Source of the DNA: UBA6168 sp964423205
GTDB taxonomy: Bacteria; Bacteroidota; Bacteroidia; Chitinophagales; Saprospiraceae
Assembly: GCA_964423205.1 (NCBI GenBank)
Contig: CAYRDX010000007.1
Coordinates: forward strand, 1 to 64,000
DNA length: 64,000 nt
Direction: 5' to 3'
The notes beneath the pieces are model-generated. The model saw only the letters and a list, made by a program, of their open reading frames with translations, was not told the origin of the DNA and ran no database searches. Shown here in pieces: positions 52,702 to 62,000 of this stretch. Position 1 is the stretch's first letter, and the number at the start of each line of letters is the position of its first letter. Position numbers and translations under genes: made by a program.

Positions 52702-53940
52702 ATGAAAGTTTTACAAGTTAAGTTATTTGCTTTGGTGACTGCCTTTTCGTTTTTGTTTATTGCGGAAACAAATGCACAGTGTTTTAAGGATAGCAGTGGG
52801 AGGTGGGTAAATCCCGATGGTTCGGATTGTACCAATACCATTTTAACAGCAGTACCATTCCTCCGGATAGTTGCCGATGCCCGTTCTGGGGCAATGGGTG
52901 ACGCCGGAATTGCTATTTCTACGGATGCCAATGCCATGCATTTCAACCAATCCAAGCTCGTATTTGCTGACAAACCACTGAGTATTTCCGCTACATACAC
53001 ACCATGGTTAAGGGCCCTCGGATTAAATGACGTGTATTTGGCCTATCTCACTGGTTATTACAAACTGGATGACCTTCAGGCTTTTGGAATCGGATTGCGC
53101 TATTTCTCCCTCGGAGCTATTAATTTTACGGATGAAAATGGCACACCGCTGAATACAGGACGACCTAATGAGTTCGATTTCAATATTGCATATTCCAGAA
53201 AGCTGACCGATAAATTCTCCGCTGCAGTAGGCGCTAAATTTATTTATTCCAATCTGGCAGCCGGTCAGCAAGTGGATGGGCAACTTATAGAAGCAGGAAC
53301 GGCAGGAGCAGCTGACATTTCGTTTACCTATAAAACGGAACTGGATGCTGGCGGAAAAAAAAGCGACCTGTTGATTGGCACCGCTATTTCAAACATTGGC
53401 TCCAAGATCACTTATACAAACGCAGCCAATAAACAAAAGGATTTTCTCCCAACCAATCTTGGCCTTGGTGTTGGTTGGACGCTGAATTTTGACGACTACA
53501 ATAGCCTGACAATTGCCGGTGATATCAATAAACTCCTGGTCCCAACCCGCTGTTTTGATGATCCGAATACTCCTGAAAATGAGTGCGATGGCGATGGTAA
53601 TGGCACACCCGACTGGAGAGAGCAATCACCCATTAAAGGGATGTTCAGTTCCTTCAATGATGCACCCAATGGTTTTAGTGAAGAGTTGAAAGAGTTCACC
53701 TTTTCAACTGGTCTCGAATACTGGTACGATAAACAATTTGCCATACGCGCCGGGTATTTCACCGAAAGCCGTTCTAAGGGTGACCGCCACTTCTTCACAG
53801 TCGGACTTGGACTGAAATACAACATTTTTGGCTTGAACTTCTCTTACCTGGTTCCAACGACAAATCAGCGGAATCCCCTGGATAACACCCTGAGATTTTC
53901 ATTGGTGTTTGACTTCGGAGCATTTCAGGCAGGTCAATAA
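52702..53940 (+). CDS. porV: T9SS outer membrane channel/shuttle protein PorV
   Basis: A 412-residue FadL-like barrel that carries cargo from the SprA translocon to the PorU sortase. Signal MKVLQVKLFALVTAFSFLF, ending with N-A-Q. Mature start with FLRIVADARSGAMGDAGIAIS, DANAMHFNQSKLVFAD and a plug-like SISATYTPWLRALGLNDVYL. The final strand is RFSLVFDFGAF. 193 bases separate it from porU, with a repeat between them, so it may have its own promoter as well. Confidence 0.93.
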   Translation: MKVLQVKLFALVTAFSFLFIAETNAQCFKDSSGRWVNPDGSDCTNTILTAVPFLRIVADARSGAMGDAGIAISTDANAMHFNQSKLVFADKPLSISATYTPWLRALGLNDVYLAYLTGYYKLDDLQAFGIGLRYFSLGAINFTDENGTPLNTGRPNEFDFNIAYSRKLTDKFSAAVGAKFIYSNLAAGQQVDGQLIEAGTAGAADISFTYKTELDAGGKKSDLLIGTAISNIGSKITYTNAANKQKDFLPTNLGLGVGWTLNFDDYNSLTIAGDINKLLVPTRCFDDPNTPENECDGDGNGTPDWREQSPIKGMFSSFNDAPNGFSEELKEFTFSTGLEYWYDKQFAIRAGYFTESRSKGDRHFFTVGLGLKYNIFGLNFSYLVPTTNQRNPLDNTLRFSLVFDFGAFQAGQ

Positions 53941-53956
53941 TTCGAAAGATTTGATC

Positions 53957-53993
53957 ACAAGAAAGGCGCTCTCAAACGGAGCGCCTTTCTTGT
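53957..53993. terminator. Strong bidirectional terminator between porV and the RHH gene
   Basis: A 15-base perfect stem: ACAAGAAAGGCGCTC (53957-53971) with GAGCGCCTTTCTTGT (53979-53993), loop of seven. T-rich on both strands. Confidence 0.85.
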
Positions 53994-54018
53994 TTATAAG
54001 ATGTTTTTAATTGGGCTT

Positions 54019-54546
54019 TCAGATGCTGCCCTTGGATTGCTCGTAGTTTTTAATAAAATCAGCCACTATATCACTTAAAATGTCTTTTAGATAGGCTTTT
54101 TCCATTCTTGCTATCTTCTTCAACTTTTCGAGCTTCTTCCTTTCAAAAGTTACGGTTAGCCGTTTAGTATTGGTGGAATCGGTAACAACCTCCATTGGGC
54201 TCGACTCCACAGTACGACGAATCAATAAGTCTAAACCACTGTAAGGCCTTCTCCTATGAGTTTGCTGGTGAAAAGTTTTAACCTTGTTATTGCCATCACC
54301 TGACTCATTTCCTGATGAATGGTCATCGAATACCTCCTGAAGTGCCTCTTCCAATAAGGAATCAAGGTCGGTAGTGAAGTTTTTCCGGTGAGAAGTGGTC
54401 TTCCTTTCTCTGGTTTCATCCTCCTGATCTTCCTTTTTATTGGGCTCAAAAGGATTTCGCAGAAAAGCAGTACCTCTGCCTGTTACAGCCTTTGGGTCAG
54501 GTGTAAACAAATCAGCTAATCCGTCGGTAAATTTCTTTTTACTCAA
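54019..54546 (-). CDS. ParA-linked protein with a probable ribbon-helix-helix C-terminus
   Basis: A 175-residue cytosolic protein beginning at a TTG (M-S-K-K-K-F-T-D-G-L-A-D-L-F). No ATG precedes it in frame within the 41-base gap to parA. Residues 15-115 are Lys/Glu/Asn-rich, low complexity and probably disordered, except LDSLLEEALQEVF. The last 50 residues give a beta strand RLTVTFERKK and two helices (LEKLKKIARMEKAYLK and LSDIVADFIKNYEQ), the ribbon-helix-helix pattern used by small ParB-like centromere binders. Directly after the ParA gene on the same strand; a non-ParB partition or positioning partner is likely. Confidence 0.7.
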   Translation of the reverse strand: MSKKKFTDGLADLFTPDPKAVTGRGTAFLRNPFEPNKKEDQEDETRERKTTSHRKNFTTDLDSLLEEALQEVFDDHSSGNESGDGNNKVKTFHQQTHRRRPYSGLDLLIRRTVESSPMEVVTDSTNTKRLTVTFERKKLEKLKKIARMEKAYLKDILSDIVADFIKNYEQSKGSI

Positions 54547-54587
54547 TGTTGAAAAAGATTGTTGCTGGGTGAATTACCGGATACCAA

Positions 54588-55361
54588 TTACTTGCTTTCA
54601 ACAGCAACCGGAATTTCGACTCGTGCCAGGATTTCACGGCAAAGGTCCATGTAGTCCTGAGCACCTAAGCTTTGAGGGTTGTATTCAAAAATATCCTTTC
54701 GTTGTGATGGGGCTTCTGCCAAAGAAACGTTGTCGCGAATCAATGTTTCAAATACCTTTTCGCCGAAATATTTCTTAATGGTTTCCACTACATCCCTGTT
54801 AAGCACCTTCCTGCCATCATACATTGTAGCGATAACACCGCCAATTTCAAGGTCCTTATTGAGGCGGAATTTCACCTTATCTACAACCTGTTTAATTTTT
54901 GCAAGACCCTGCAATGCGAGGAACTGGGTTTGCAACGGAATATAGACATAATCACTCGCTGCCAGTGCGTTGAGGGCAAGCAAGCCAAGAGAAGGAGGGC
55001 AATCAATTATGATATAATCGTACTCCTCGCGTAACGGCTCACAAAGTTCTTTCAGAATGTATTCGCGGCCAGCCTCGTTGATGAGTTCCATTTCAGCGCC
55101 CGACAAGTCGAGAGTGGAAATAACGACATCGAGGTTCTCCTTGAATGTGTAGGGTTCCAATTCTGACTCACCACGCATGGCTTCGTAAATGGTATTGGGT
55201 TGGCGGGATATGCCCAAAGAAACAGTCAGGTTTGCCTGAGGGTCCAGATCGATTAATAAAACCTTCTTTCCTAATTCAACCATTCCAGCACCGATGTTGA
55301 TGGCACTGGTAGTTTTTCCAACCCCTCCCTTGTGATTCAACAGTGAGATGATATTTCCCAT
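54588..55361 (-). CDS. ParA/Soj-family ATPase
   Basis: A 257-residue ATPase of the MinD/ParA class that forms ATP-dependent dimers on DNA or membranes. Deviant Walker A LLNHKGGVGKTTSAINIG (Lys in K-G-G-V-G-K-T-T, residues 11-18), Walker A' LIDLDPQANL and Walker B YIIIDCPPSLGLLALNAL. The C-terminal half shows the ParA landmarks GLAKIKQVV and IRDNVSLAEAPSQ. It lacks an N-terminal HTH, as in chromosomal Soj. No parB gene is adjacent; a predicted ribbon-helix-helix protein follows instead. Confidence 0.95.
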   Translation of the reverse strand: MGNIISLLNHKGGVGKTTSAINIGAGMVELGKKVLLIDLDPQANLTVSLGISRQPNTIYEAMRGESELEPYTFKENLDVVISTLDLSGAEMELINEAGREYILKELCEPLREEYDYIIIDCPPSLGLLALNALAASDYVYIPLQTQFLALQGLAKIKQVVDKVKFRLNKDLEIGGVIATMYDGRKVLNRDVVETIKKYFGEKVFETLIRDNVSLAEAPSQRKDIFEYNPQSLGAQDYMDLCREILARVEIPVAVESK

Positions 55362-55740
55362 ATTGTTTGTTTACCTGTTTTGAATAAAACCTCGAATTGG
55401 TTTGCGGCAAAAATAATGAATTATATTCATGTTTCTAATTTGAATTTTTTCCACAGCGTAACTTAACCAGTTAGAAATAGCGGCAGAAAGGTCGAAAGTT
55501 TAAAATCATTTAAGTCGGTACCGTCAATAAGCAGCTCTGAACGAAGCATGGCGACTGACTTTTTTCATGAAAAATCAACCAAAACTCATCTTGACCGTTA
55601 TACCTTATTCTTACTTTTAAGCGTTTTTGACAGGTAAAATCAGGGAGTCAGGATTTGCAATTTTTCAGGAAACCACTGACACTGATTGAATCAAGAACCA
55701 GTTCAAATTCAATACAAATACCTTAAACTATTAATACGCA
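55362..55740. other. 379-base region between parA and ferritin
   Basis: Divergent promoters are expected here. The ferritin side has a candidate promoter at 55591-55619. The rest is AT-rich with no gene of convincing length. Confidence 0.5.
55591..55619 (+). promoter_or_regulatory. Candidate Bacteroidota-type promoter for the ferritin gene
   Basis: TTG at 55591-55593, an 18-base spacer, and TACTTTTA at 55612-55619 (one mismatch to TAnnTTTG). The leader to the ATG at 55741 would be about 115 bases. Confidence 0.4.
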
Positions 55741-56268
55741 ATGATGATTTCAAAAAAAATGGAAGCTGCGTTAAACCAGCAAATCGCTTTCGAAGCTTAT
55801 GCTTCATTTCTTTATTTATCGATGGCCACCTGGGCCGATCATCAGGGTCTTCCCGGTTGTTATCAGTTCCTTATGCGCCAGTCGGAGGAAGAGAGAGCAC
55901 ACATGCTGAAAATATTTGGATATCTGAGTGAAGTTGATGCCAGCGCTTTAACGCCAGGTATTGATAGTCCACCGCATGATTATGACAACATACAAAGTGT
56001 CTTTAAGGCGGTTTATGCTCACGAACAGAAAGTAACCAAGTCGATCAACGAATTGGTGGCATTAGCTACAAAAGAAAACGACTTTACTTCTCTGGCATTC
56101 CTTCAGTGGTTTGTCGATGAACAGAGAGAAGAAGAAACACTCATGAGATCCATCCTGGATCGCATCAGACTGATTGGTGACGGACCTCAGAGCTTGTATT
56201 TTATTGATAAAGAAATTGAAGCGCTGAACAAACAGGTAGCTGCTGCAGAAGCGGCCGGTGAGGAATAA
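55741..56268 (+). CDS. ftnA: Non-haem ferritin
   Basis: Stores iron as a ferric mineral in a 24-mer shell in the cytosol. The 175-residue four-helix protein has the ferroxidase ligands Glu18 (QQIAFEAY), Glu51 and His54 in the EERAHM of helix B, and later FLQWFVDEQREEE with Gln/Glu ligands. The length and ending match bacterial FtnA. There is no haem Met like that of bacterioferritin. Alone on its transcript. Confidence 0.93.
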   Translation: MMISKKMEAALNQQIAFEAYASFLYLSMATWADHQGLPGCYQFLMRQSEEERAHMLKIFGYLSEVDASALTPGIDSPPHDYDNIQSVFKAVYAHEQKVTKSINELVALATKENDFTSLAFLQWFVDEQREEETLMRSILDRIRLIGDGPQSLYFIDKEIEALNKQVAAAEAAGEE

Positions 56269-56367
56269 CCATCACCTGTAAATGTACCCGTTCATGTGGT
56301 TACTCAACAAGCGGGAAGTTTAAAACTGTTTACCATCAAATGAACCAAAATCAAAAACAATTTTGGA

Positions 56368-56850
56368 ATGAAAATCCTCATGGTCTGCCTCGGCAATATT
56401 TGCCGCTCACCATTGGCTGAAGGAATATTGAAAGAAAAGGTGCTTCAACACGGGCTTAATTGGTCAATCGACTCAGCAGGAACAAGCGGATGGCATGTCG
56501 GTGACAGCCCAGACCATCGGTCTATCAAAGTGGCCAGGAATCATGGGATTGATATCTCCAGTCAACGTGGCAGACAGTTAAAAGCTAAAGACCTTGAGGA
56601 GTTTGATTTGATATTGGCCATGGATTCTTCCAATTATAACGATATAACCCGTCTGGCCTCCAATAAGGAAGAGCGCCAAAAAGTAAGACTGATACTTAAT
56701 TATGCCTATCCTGGAAGCAACCGAAGCGTTCCGGATCCTTATTGGGATGACAGTGGATTCGAAGGTGTTTTTCAAATGCTGGACCATGCCTGCGACAGGA
56801 TGATTGAAGAGCTCTTACTGCATGAGAAAAGTTCTGCCTCTGACACTTAG
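56368..56850 (+). CDS. Low-molecular-weight protein-tyrosine phosphatase
   Basis: A 160-residue cytosolic phosphatase. The P-loop C-x5-R is CLGNICRSP with nucleophile Cys7 and Arg13; the general acid Asp is in VPDPYWDD near residue 120-127. LMWPTPs dephosphorylate tyrosine kinases or arginine-phosphate; in Bacteroidota they are often linked to capsule systems, but none is nearby. It is followed, 77 bases on, by grpE on the same strand. Confidence 0.94.
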   Translation: MKILMVCLGNICRSPLAEGILKEKVLQHGLNWSIDSAGTSGWHVGDSPDHRSIKVARNHGIDISSQRGRQLKAKDLEEFDLILAMDSSNYNDITRLASNKEERQKVRLILNYAYPGSNRSVPDPYWDDSGFEGVFQMLDHACDRMIEELLLHEKSSASDT

Positions 56851-56927
56851 GATTCCTTGAAAGTACACTGCCATATTGACGGGTTCCAGGCTGTGGCAAA
56901 CATATTGATGTGTTGCCATGACGAAGT

Positions 56928-57548
56928 ATGTTTAAAAAACTGAAAATGATGAGCAAAAAGAAAGATTCAGCTCCAAAGAATGAAAACTACCTGGAGCAGG
57001 ATGAGCGTGTTATTGCGGAAACTATAGCCGAAGAAATCCTGAAAAGCATCGAAAATAACGGAGAAACTGCACCGGATAGCAGTTCCGCCATATCAAATAA
57101 GGAACATAACATACAGCTTCAGGAACAACTGGACGAGCTTAAAGACAAATACATGCGGCTCTATGCCGAATTTGAAAATTTCAAAAAGAGGTCTGTACGT
57201 GAGAAAATCGATTGGATGAAGACAGCCGCACAAGACACATTGACAGCTCTGTTACCCGTTCTTGACGATTTTGACAGAGCGAAAAAATTTGCTCAGGAAA
57301 ATTCTGAAACCGGATTCAGCGAAGGAGTTGACCTGGTTTATCAGAAACTTTACATGACCTTAAAGAGTAAGGGTCTGGAACCTATGGAAAGCAATGGCCA
57401 GGCTTTCGACCCCGAACTGCACGATGCTATTAGTGAAATCCCTATCCCGGATAATAAACTAAAAGGCAAAGTTATCGACACAGTAGAGAAAGGATATCGT
57501 CTGAACGACAAGATTATCCGCCATGCCAAAGTCGTAGTGGGCAAATAA
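56928..57548 (+). CDS. grpE: Nucleotide exchange factor GrpE
   Basis: Releases ADP from DnaK. The 206-residue protein opens with a basic stretch (MFKKLKMMSKKKDS; real start could be Met7 or Met8), then an acidic region, then a long coiled coil (about 60-110) with LQEQLDELKDKYMRLYAEFENFKKRSVREK as two segments, and the C-terminal beta wing ending ILHA-type RHAKVVVGK and YRLNDKIIRHA. DnaJ follows 37 bases downstream. dnaK is not in the window. No CIRCE element is seen upstream. Confidence 0.93.
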   Translation: MFKKLKMMSKKKDSAPKNENYLEQDERVIAETIAEEILKSIENNGETAPDSSSAISNKEHNIQLQEQLDELKDKYMRLYAEFENFKKRSVREKIDWMKTAAQDTLTALLPVLDDFDRAKKFAQENSETGFSEGVDLVYQKLYMTLKSKGLEPMESNGQAFDPELHDAISEIPIPDNKLKGKVIDTVEKGYRLNDKIIRHAKVVVGK

Positions 57549-57585
57549 CACCTCGGCAAGTTTCCTCCACATGAATCGTTACTAA

Positions 57586-58743
57586 ATGGCAAAAAGAGAT
57601 TATTACGAAATATTAGGCGTGCCCAAAAATGTGACCGAGGCTGCTCTAAAAAAGGCTTATCGACAGAAAGCACTTGAATATCACCCTGACCGGAATCCCG
57701 GCGACAAGAGTGCAGAAGACAAATTCAAGGAAGCGGCCGAGGCTTACGAAGTACTCAGCGACGCTGATAAAAGAGCACGCTACGACCGCTTTGGTCATGC
57801 CGGAGTTAGTGGAAACGGCGGTGGTGGATTTCGCGGCGGCATGACAATGGAAGATATCTTTGCACAATTCGGTGATATTTTCGGTGGCGGTGGCAGCCCA
57901 TTTGACGAGTTGTTCCGCGGTACAAGAGGAGGCAGAGGTCGTCCCGGTGGACAAAGAGGTAGTAATCTCAGAATTAAGGTTAAACTAACACTTGAAGAAA
58001 TAGCCACCGGCGTTACCAAGAAAATAAAAGTCAACAAACAGAACACTTGTCATACCTGCGGCGGCAGCGGAGCAAAAGACCGCAATTCGGTACAAACTTG
58101 TGGAACCTGCCGCGGGTCGGGTTACGTCCGCCAGGTCAGAAGCACCTTTCTCGGACAAATGCAGACAACAACAACCTGCCCAACCTGTAATGGTTCCGGT
58201 GAGGTTGTCACTGCAAACTGTGGCACTTGTAAAGGAGAGGGAAGAACCTATGGAGAAGAGACTCTCGATATCGACATTCCAGCAGGTGTTGCTGAAGGCA
58301 TGCAACTTTCTCTATCCGGAAAGGGCAATGCCGGCATGAAAGGAGGACCTCCGGGCGACCTTCTCATCAATATTGAAGAGATTCCACACGAACACTTGAA
58401 CAGGGACGGACTCAATATCGTGTACGACCTGTACCTGAACTTTGCAGACGCCACTTTGGGCAAATCGGTGGAAGTCCCAGTATTAGATGGCAAAGTCAAG
58501 ATAAAAATTCCACCAGGCACTCAAGCCGGAAAAATATTCAGACTAAAAGGCAAGGGACTACCATCAGTTCAGAGCTATGAAAGAGGCGACCAACTCATTC
58601 AGGTGAATGTATGGACGCCAAAAAAGCTGACTGATGAAGAGCGCCAACTGATGGAAAAAATGCGCTCCATGCCCAATTTTCAACCTGACCCTGGAAAAGG
58701 GGAACGGGGCTTTTTTGAGAAAATGAAAGATTACTTTGGGTAA
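57586..58743 (+). CDS. dnaJ: Chaperone DnaJ
   Basis: Stimulates DnaK ATPase and holds substrates. The J domain has the H-P-D tripeptide at residues 33-35 in YHPDRNPGD; a Gly/Phe-rich linker spans about 70-125; the zinc-finger domain has four repeats C-H-T-C-G-G-S-G, C-G-T-C-R-G-S-G, C-P-T-C-N-G-S-G and C-G-T-C-K-G-E-G. 385 residues, normal length. Operon with grpE; a strong hairpin ends it. Confidence 0.97.
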   Translation: MAKRDYYEILGVPKNVTEAALKKAYRQKALEYHPDRNPGDKSAEDKFKEAAEAYEVLSDADKRARYDRFGHAGVSGNGGGGFRGGMTMEDIFAQFGDIFGGGGSPFDELFRGTRGGRGRPGGQRGSNLRIKVKLTLEEIATGVTKKIKVNKQNTCHTCGGSGAKDRNSVQTCGTCRGSGYVRQVRSTFLGQMQTTTTCPTCNGSGEVVTANCGTCKGEGRTYGEETLDIDIPAGVAEGMQLSLSGKGNAGMKGGPPGDLLINIEEIPHEHLNRDGLNIVYDLYLNFADATLGKSVEVPVLDGKVKIKIPPGTQAGKIFRLKGKGLPSVQSYERGDQLIQVNVWTPKKLTDEERQLMEKMRSMPNFQPDPGKGERGFFEKMKDYFG

Positions 58744-58763
58744 TCAGTATTAACTGCAATTAG

Positions 58764-58805
58764 AAAACCGGAGAGGTGGATGTTCCTGCCTCTCCGGTTT
58801 TGTTT
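58764..58805 (+). terminator. Rho-independent terminator after dnaJ
   Basis: AAAACCGGAGAGG (58764-58776) pairs with CCTCTCCGGTTTT (58789-58801), a 13-base stem, then TGTTTTAT. Confidence 0.85.
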
Positions 58806-59009
58806 TATACGGCCACCTGACAGATTTGTATAAATTAGAAAAATGTTTATCCATCATTCAGGGCATTGAGCATTTTCTTTTAATTTTGGATAATAATCTC
58901 AACGCTAACTCGTCTATTGATTAGTTAATTCTTCGAACAACAGACACTTCCTGGCGTAAACACAAAATTGAATTAACAAAAACCTGATTCCCTAAGACTG
59001 ATTGCCCGA

Positions 59010-62000
59010 ATGCGTTTAGTCCCATTACTCATATTGCTCTCCCTGATTGTGGCCAACACCCGGCTGGCGGCACAGCAATGCGGATGTGAGGGTGAAGGGA
59101 ATTGCCCATATCCGATTAATGACAATTCCACTTCCACAGTTTCTTACGAAGTCAAAAATGCGTACATCAACAATCTGGCTAATCCATCTCAAGGTGTTTG
59201 CGGAGTTCGTCTCAGATTCAGACATGGAAGGATTGGGGACATAGAAATAAGGCTCAGATCTCCTAATGGTACTGTAGTCCAACTGGTAGGATCCCCAACG
59301 ACTCCCTGTAAATCAGCCATTTTTACTCCAATTGCTACCTGGGACATACTCTTTGTCAGAGATTCTGTAAACTGTGCACCCGACAAAGGCAACCTTTTTG
59401 AATTTCCCTGCAGGTTTACAACATGCCCCCCGGCTGATAATTGGGGAAGTGCCAATTATACTGGGAAATACACTCCTTACACTGGAAGCTTGAAAGATTT
59501 TAATTCTGGAACCGTTACCGGAATGTGGCATCTGAATATAGTTGACAAAGCATCGGGAAACGCCGGTACCATATTCGATTTCCAGGTTATTTTCTGCGAT
59601 CAAAGTGGTTTTAATTGTTGTGAAGCGGATGCCGGTGATCTTGCCGCTGTAAAAGATGTCAACGCTTGCCAGGGTGACTCCGCTCTTCTTCTGAAGGCTG
59701 TACCAAAATATGGACCTGTAAAACCGGACTCCACAAAGTATGCTTACACTTATCCGGTGTTCCGCAACGATACACTGATTCAATACAATAAAACAGCTGA
59801 CCTGAGAATGATGGTAGCTGGAAATTATACAGTTTGTGGTTTATCCTATTTGCAGACTGACAGTTTGAAATTACCCCGGCGGGATACAGTCTTTTCCCCA
59901 AAGTCATTTTATACGAATCTGAATGGCCCCAATCCTCTGCTCTGCGCCGATATTGATACCAATTGCGTTAACGTTAGAATCGCTCCCATCCCGCTCCCCA
60001 CAACGAGAAATGAAAGTATATGTGATGGTGACACTTTGAGGATTGGAACACAAGCCTTTACAGCCGGAGGCAACTATACGGTCCGCCTGCAATCCGCAGC
60101 AGGCTGTGATAGTATCATCAACCTCAACCTGACGGTTTTGCCAAAAGTAACCTACAATGCAACGCCCATTGTCCTTTGCACAGGGGAGAAATACATTCTC
60201 GGCAATGATACCATAACAACTTCTGGCATGTACAGTCGCACTTATAAGAATGCCAACATGTGCGATAGTACAGTCATGTATGACATAACCATTCTCCAAC
60301 CTATTGATACACTTATAAGAGACACCATATGCCTGGGCCAGTCGCGAACAATAGGCTCAAATACTTACTTCAGTGAAGGAGTGTATACAGATACGTTACA
60401 ATCACAGGTTTTTCCCTATTGCGATAGCGTCGTAACACTCGATTTGAAGTTGAATATAATTGGATTGGCCATCAACTCTCCATTTCCTGATACGCTGACT
60501 TGTTCCCATACCACAGAAACATTAAACGCAACTAACAGCGCTAATTATGGCATAGACTCTATTCGTTGGAGCACACTCAATGGGCAATTTTTTGGTTCAA
60601 CAACCGCAGTTACAGCAAATGTTGTATCACCGGGAGATTATACCGTAAGAGTTTTTTCAAAAGGATGCTCGGCCAGCCGTACCAGAACGGTTTTTCAGGA
60701 TATCACAAAACCAACTGCGGTCATTCAGAATCCAGGTACTCTGACATGTAACGTGACCTCAGTTCAGTTAAATGGAATTACATCATTTGGGCAAGGGGCG
60801 ATTAGTTTCAGATGGGCATCCATCAGCGGCGGACCAGTAAGTGACAGCATATCCATCACCAGCAACGTCAGTTTACCCGGAGTTTACAGACTGGTGGTTC
60901 AAAATCAGGGAAACGGATGCCGGGACACAGCCACTGTTACCGTTTTAGAAAATAAAACAGCACCCGTTGCCAATGCAGGTCCCGATGGCATGTTATCCTG
61001 TTCTCAGCCAGGTGTAACACTGAATGCTTCTGCTTCTGCTCCATCCAACAGGATTGATTATTCATGGAGTACCTCCAATGGTGTCATAATAGGGACAACA
61101 ACCAATGCTCAGGTTTTGGCAGATGCTCCGGGAATATACCGTCTCGAAATAACAGATAGATTAAATGGATGCCGGGATACCGATTTTGTCCAGGTAACTG
61201 TTGATACGCTGACTCCTGTTGCCATCATCAATGCATCAGGGAATGGCAACCTGACTTGTTCAAACTCACAGGTCATACTCGATGGCAGGAATTCAGTCAA
61301 GGGATCTGGGGTGACAGTAAAATGGCTGGGGCCAATTGATTCCGGGCAAAATACACTTTTGGCAACTGCCACCAGGCCGGATCAATACGCATTGGTTTTG
61401 GACGACCCCATAAATGGGTGTGCTGATACAGCCTTCCATACAATCGTCTATGACACGCTGGCACCCATTGCCAATGCAGGTCCGGATAAGGAAATGAATT
61501 GCACAACACAATCCGTAACCATTGGTGCAGCCAATTCTTCTTTTGGTTCAGGTTACCTCATAACATGGTCACACAATGGGCAAGGACTCATTCAAGGCAG
61601 GACTGACAGCACAGTCGCTGTTGTTGGCCAGCCGGGTTTGTATTTTTTGGAGGTTCGTAATACCAGTAATGGTTGTAGCAAACGAGATACGGTACTGGTC
61701 GCTGATAATTTCCAACCCCCCATTTCCAATGCCGGCCCTGACAGAATGTTGAATTGTAGGGATGCCAGCGTTTTGCTGGATGGAAGTGCTTCTTCTGCTG
61801 GATTTTCAACCTACGAATGGAGAAATTCTTCGGGACAAATCATTGGCACAAATAAAACAATTGACGTAAATATCCCGGGCACTTTTACCCTGACTACTAC
61901 TTTCGCTTTCTGTAATACAACTGATACGGTCATTGTTCGCCAGGACATTCTCAGACCGATTGTAAATGCCGGTTCTGATACTTTTTTACATTGCACCACT

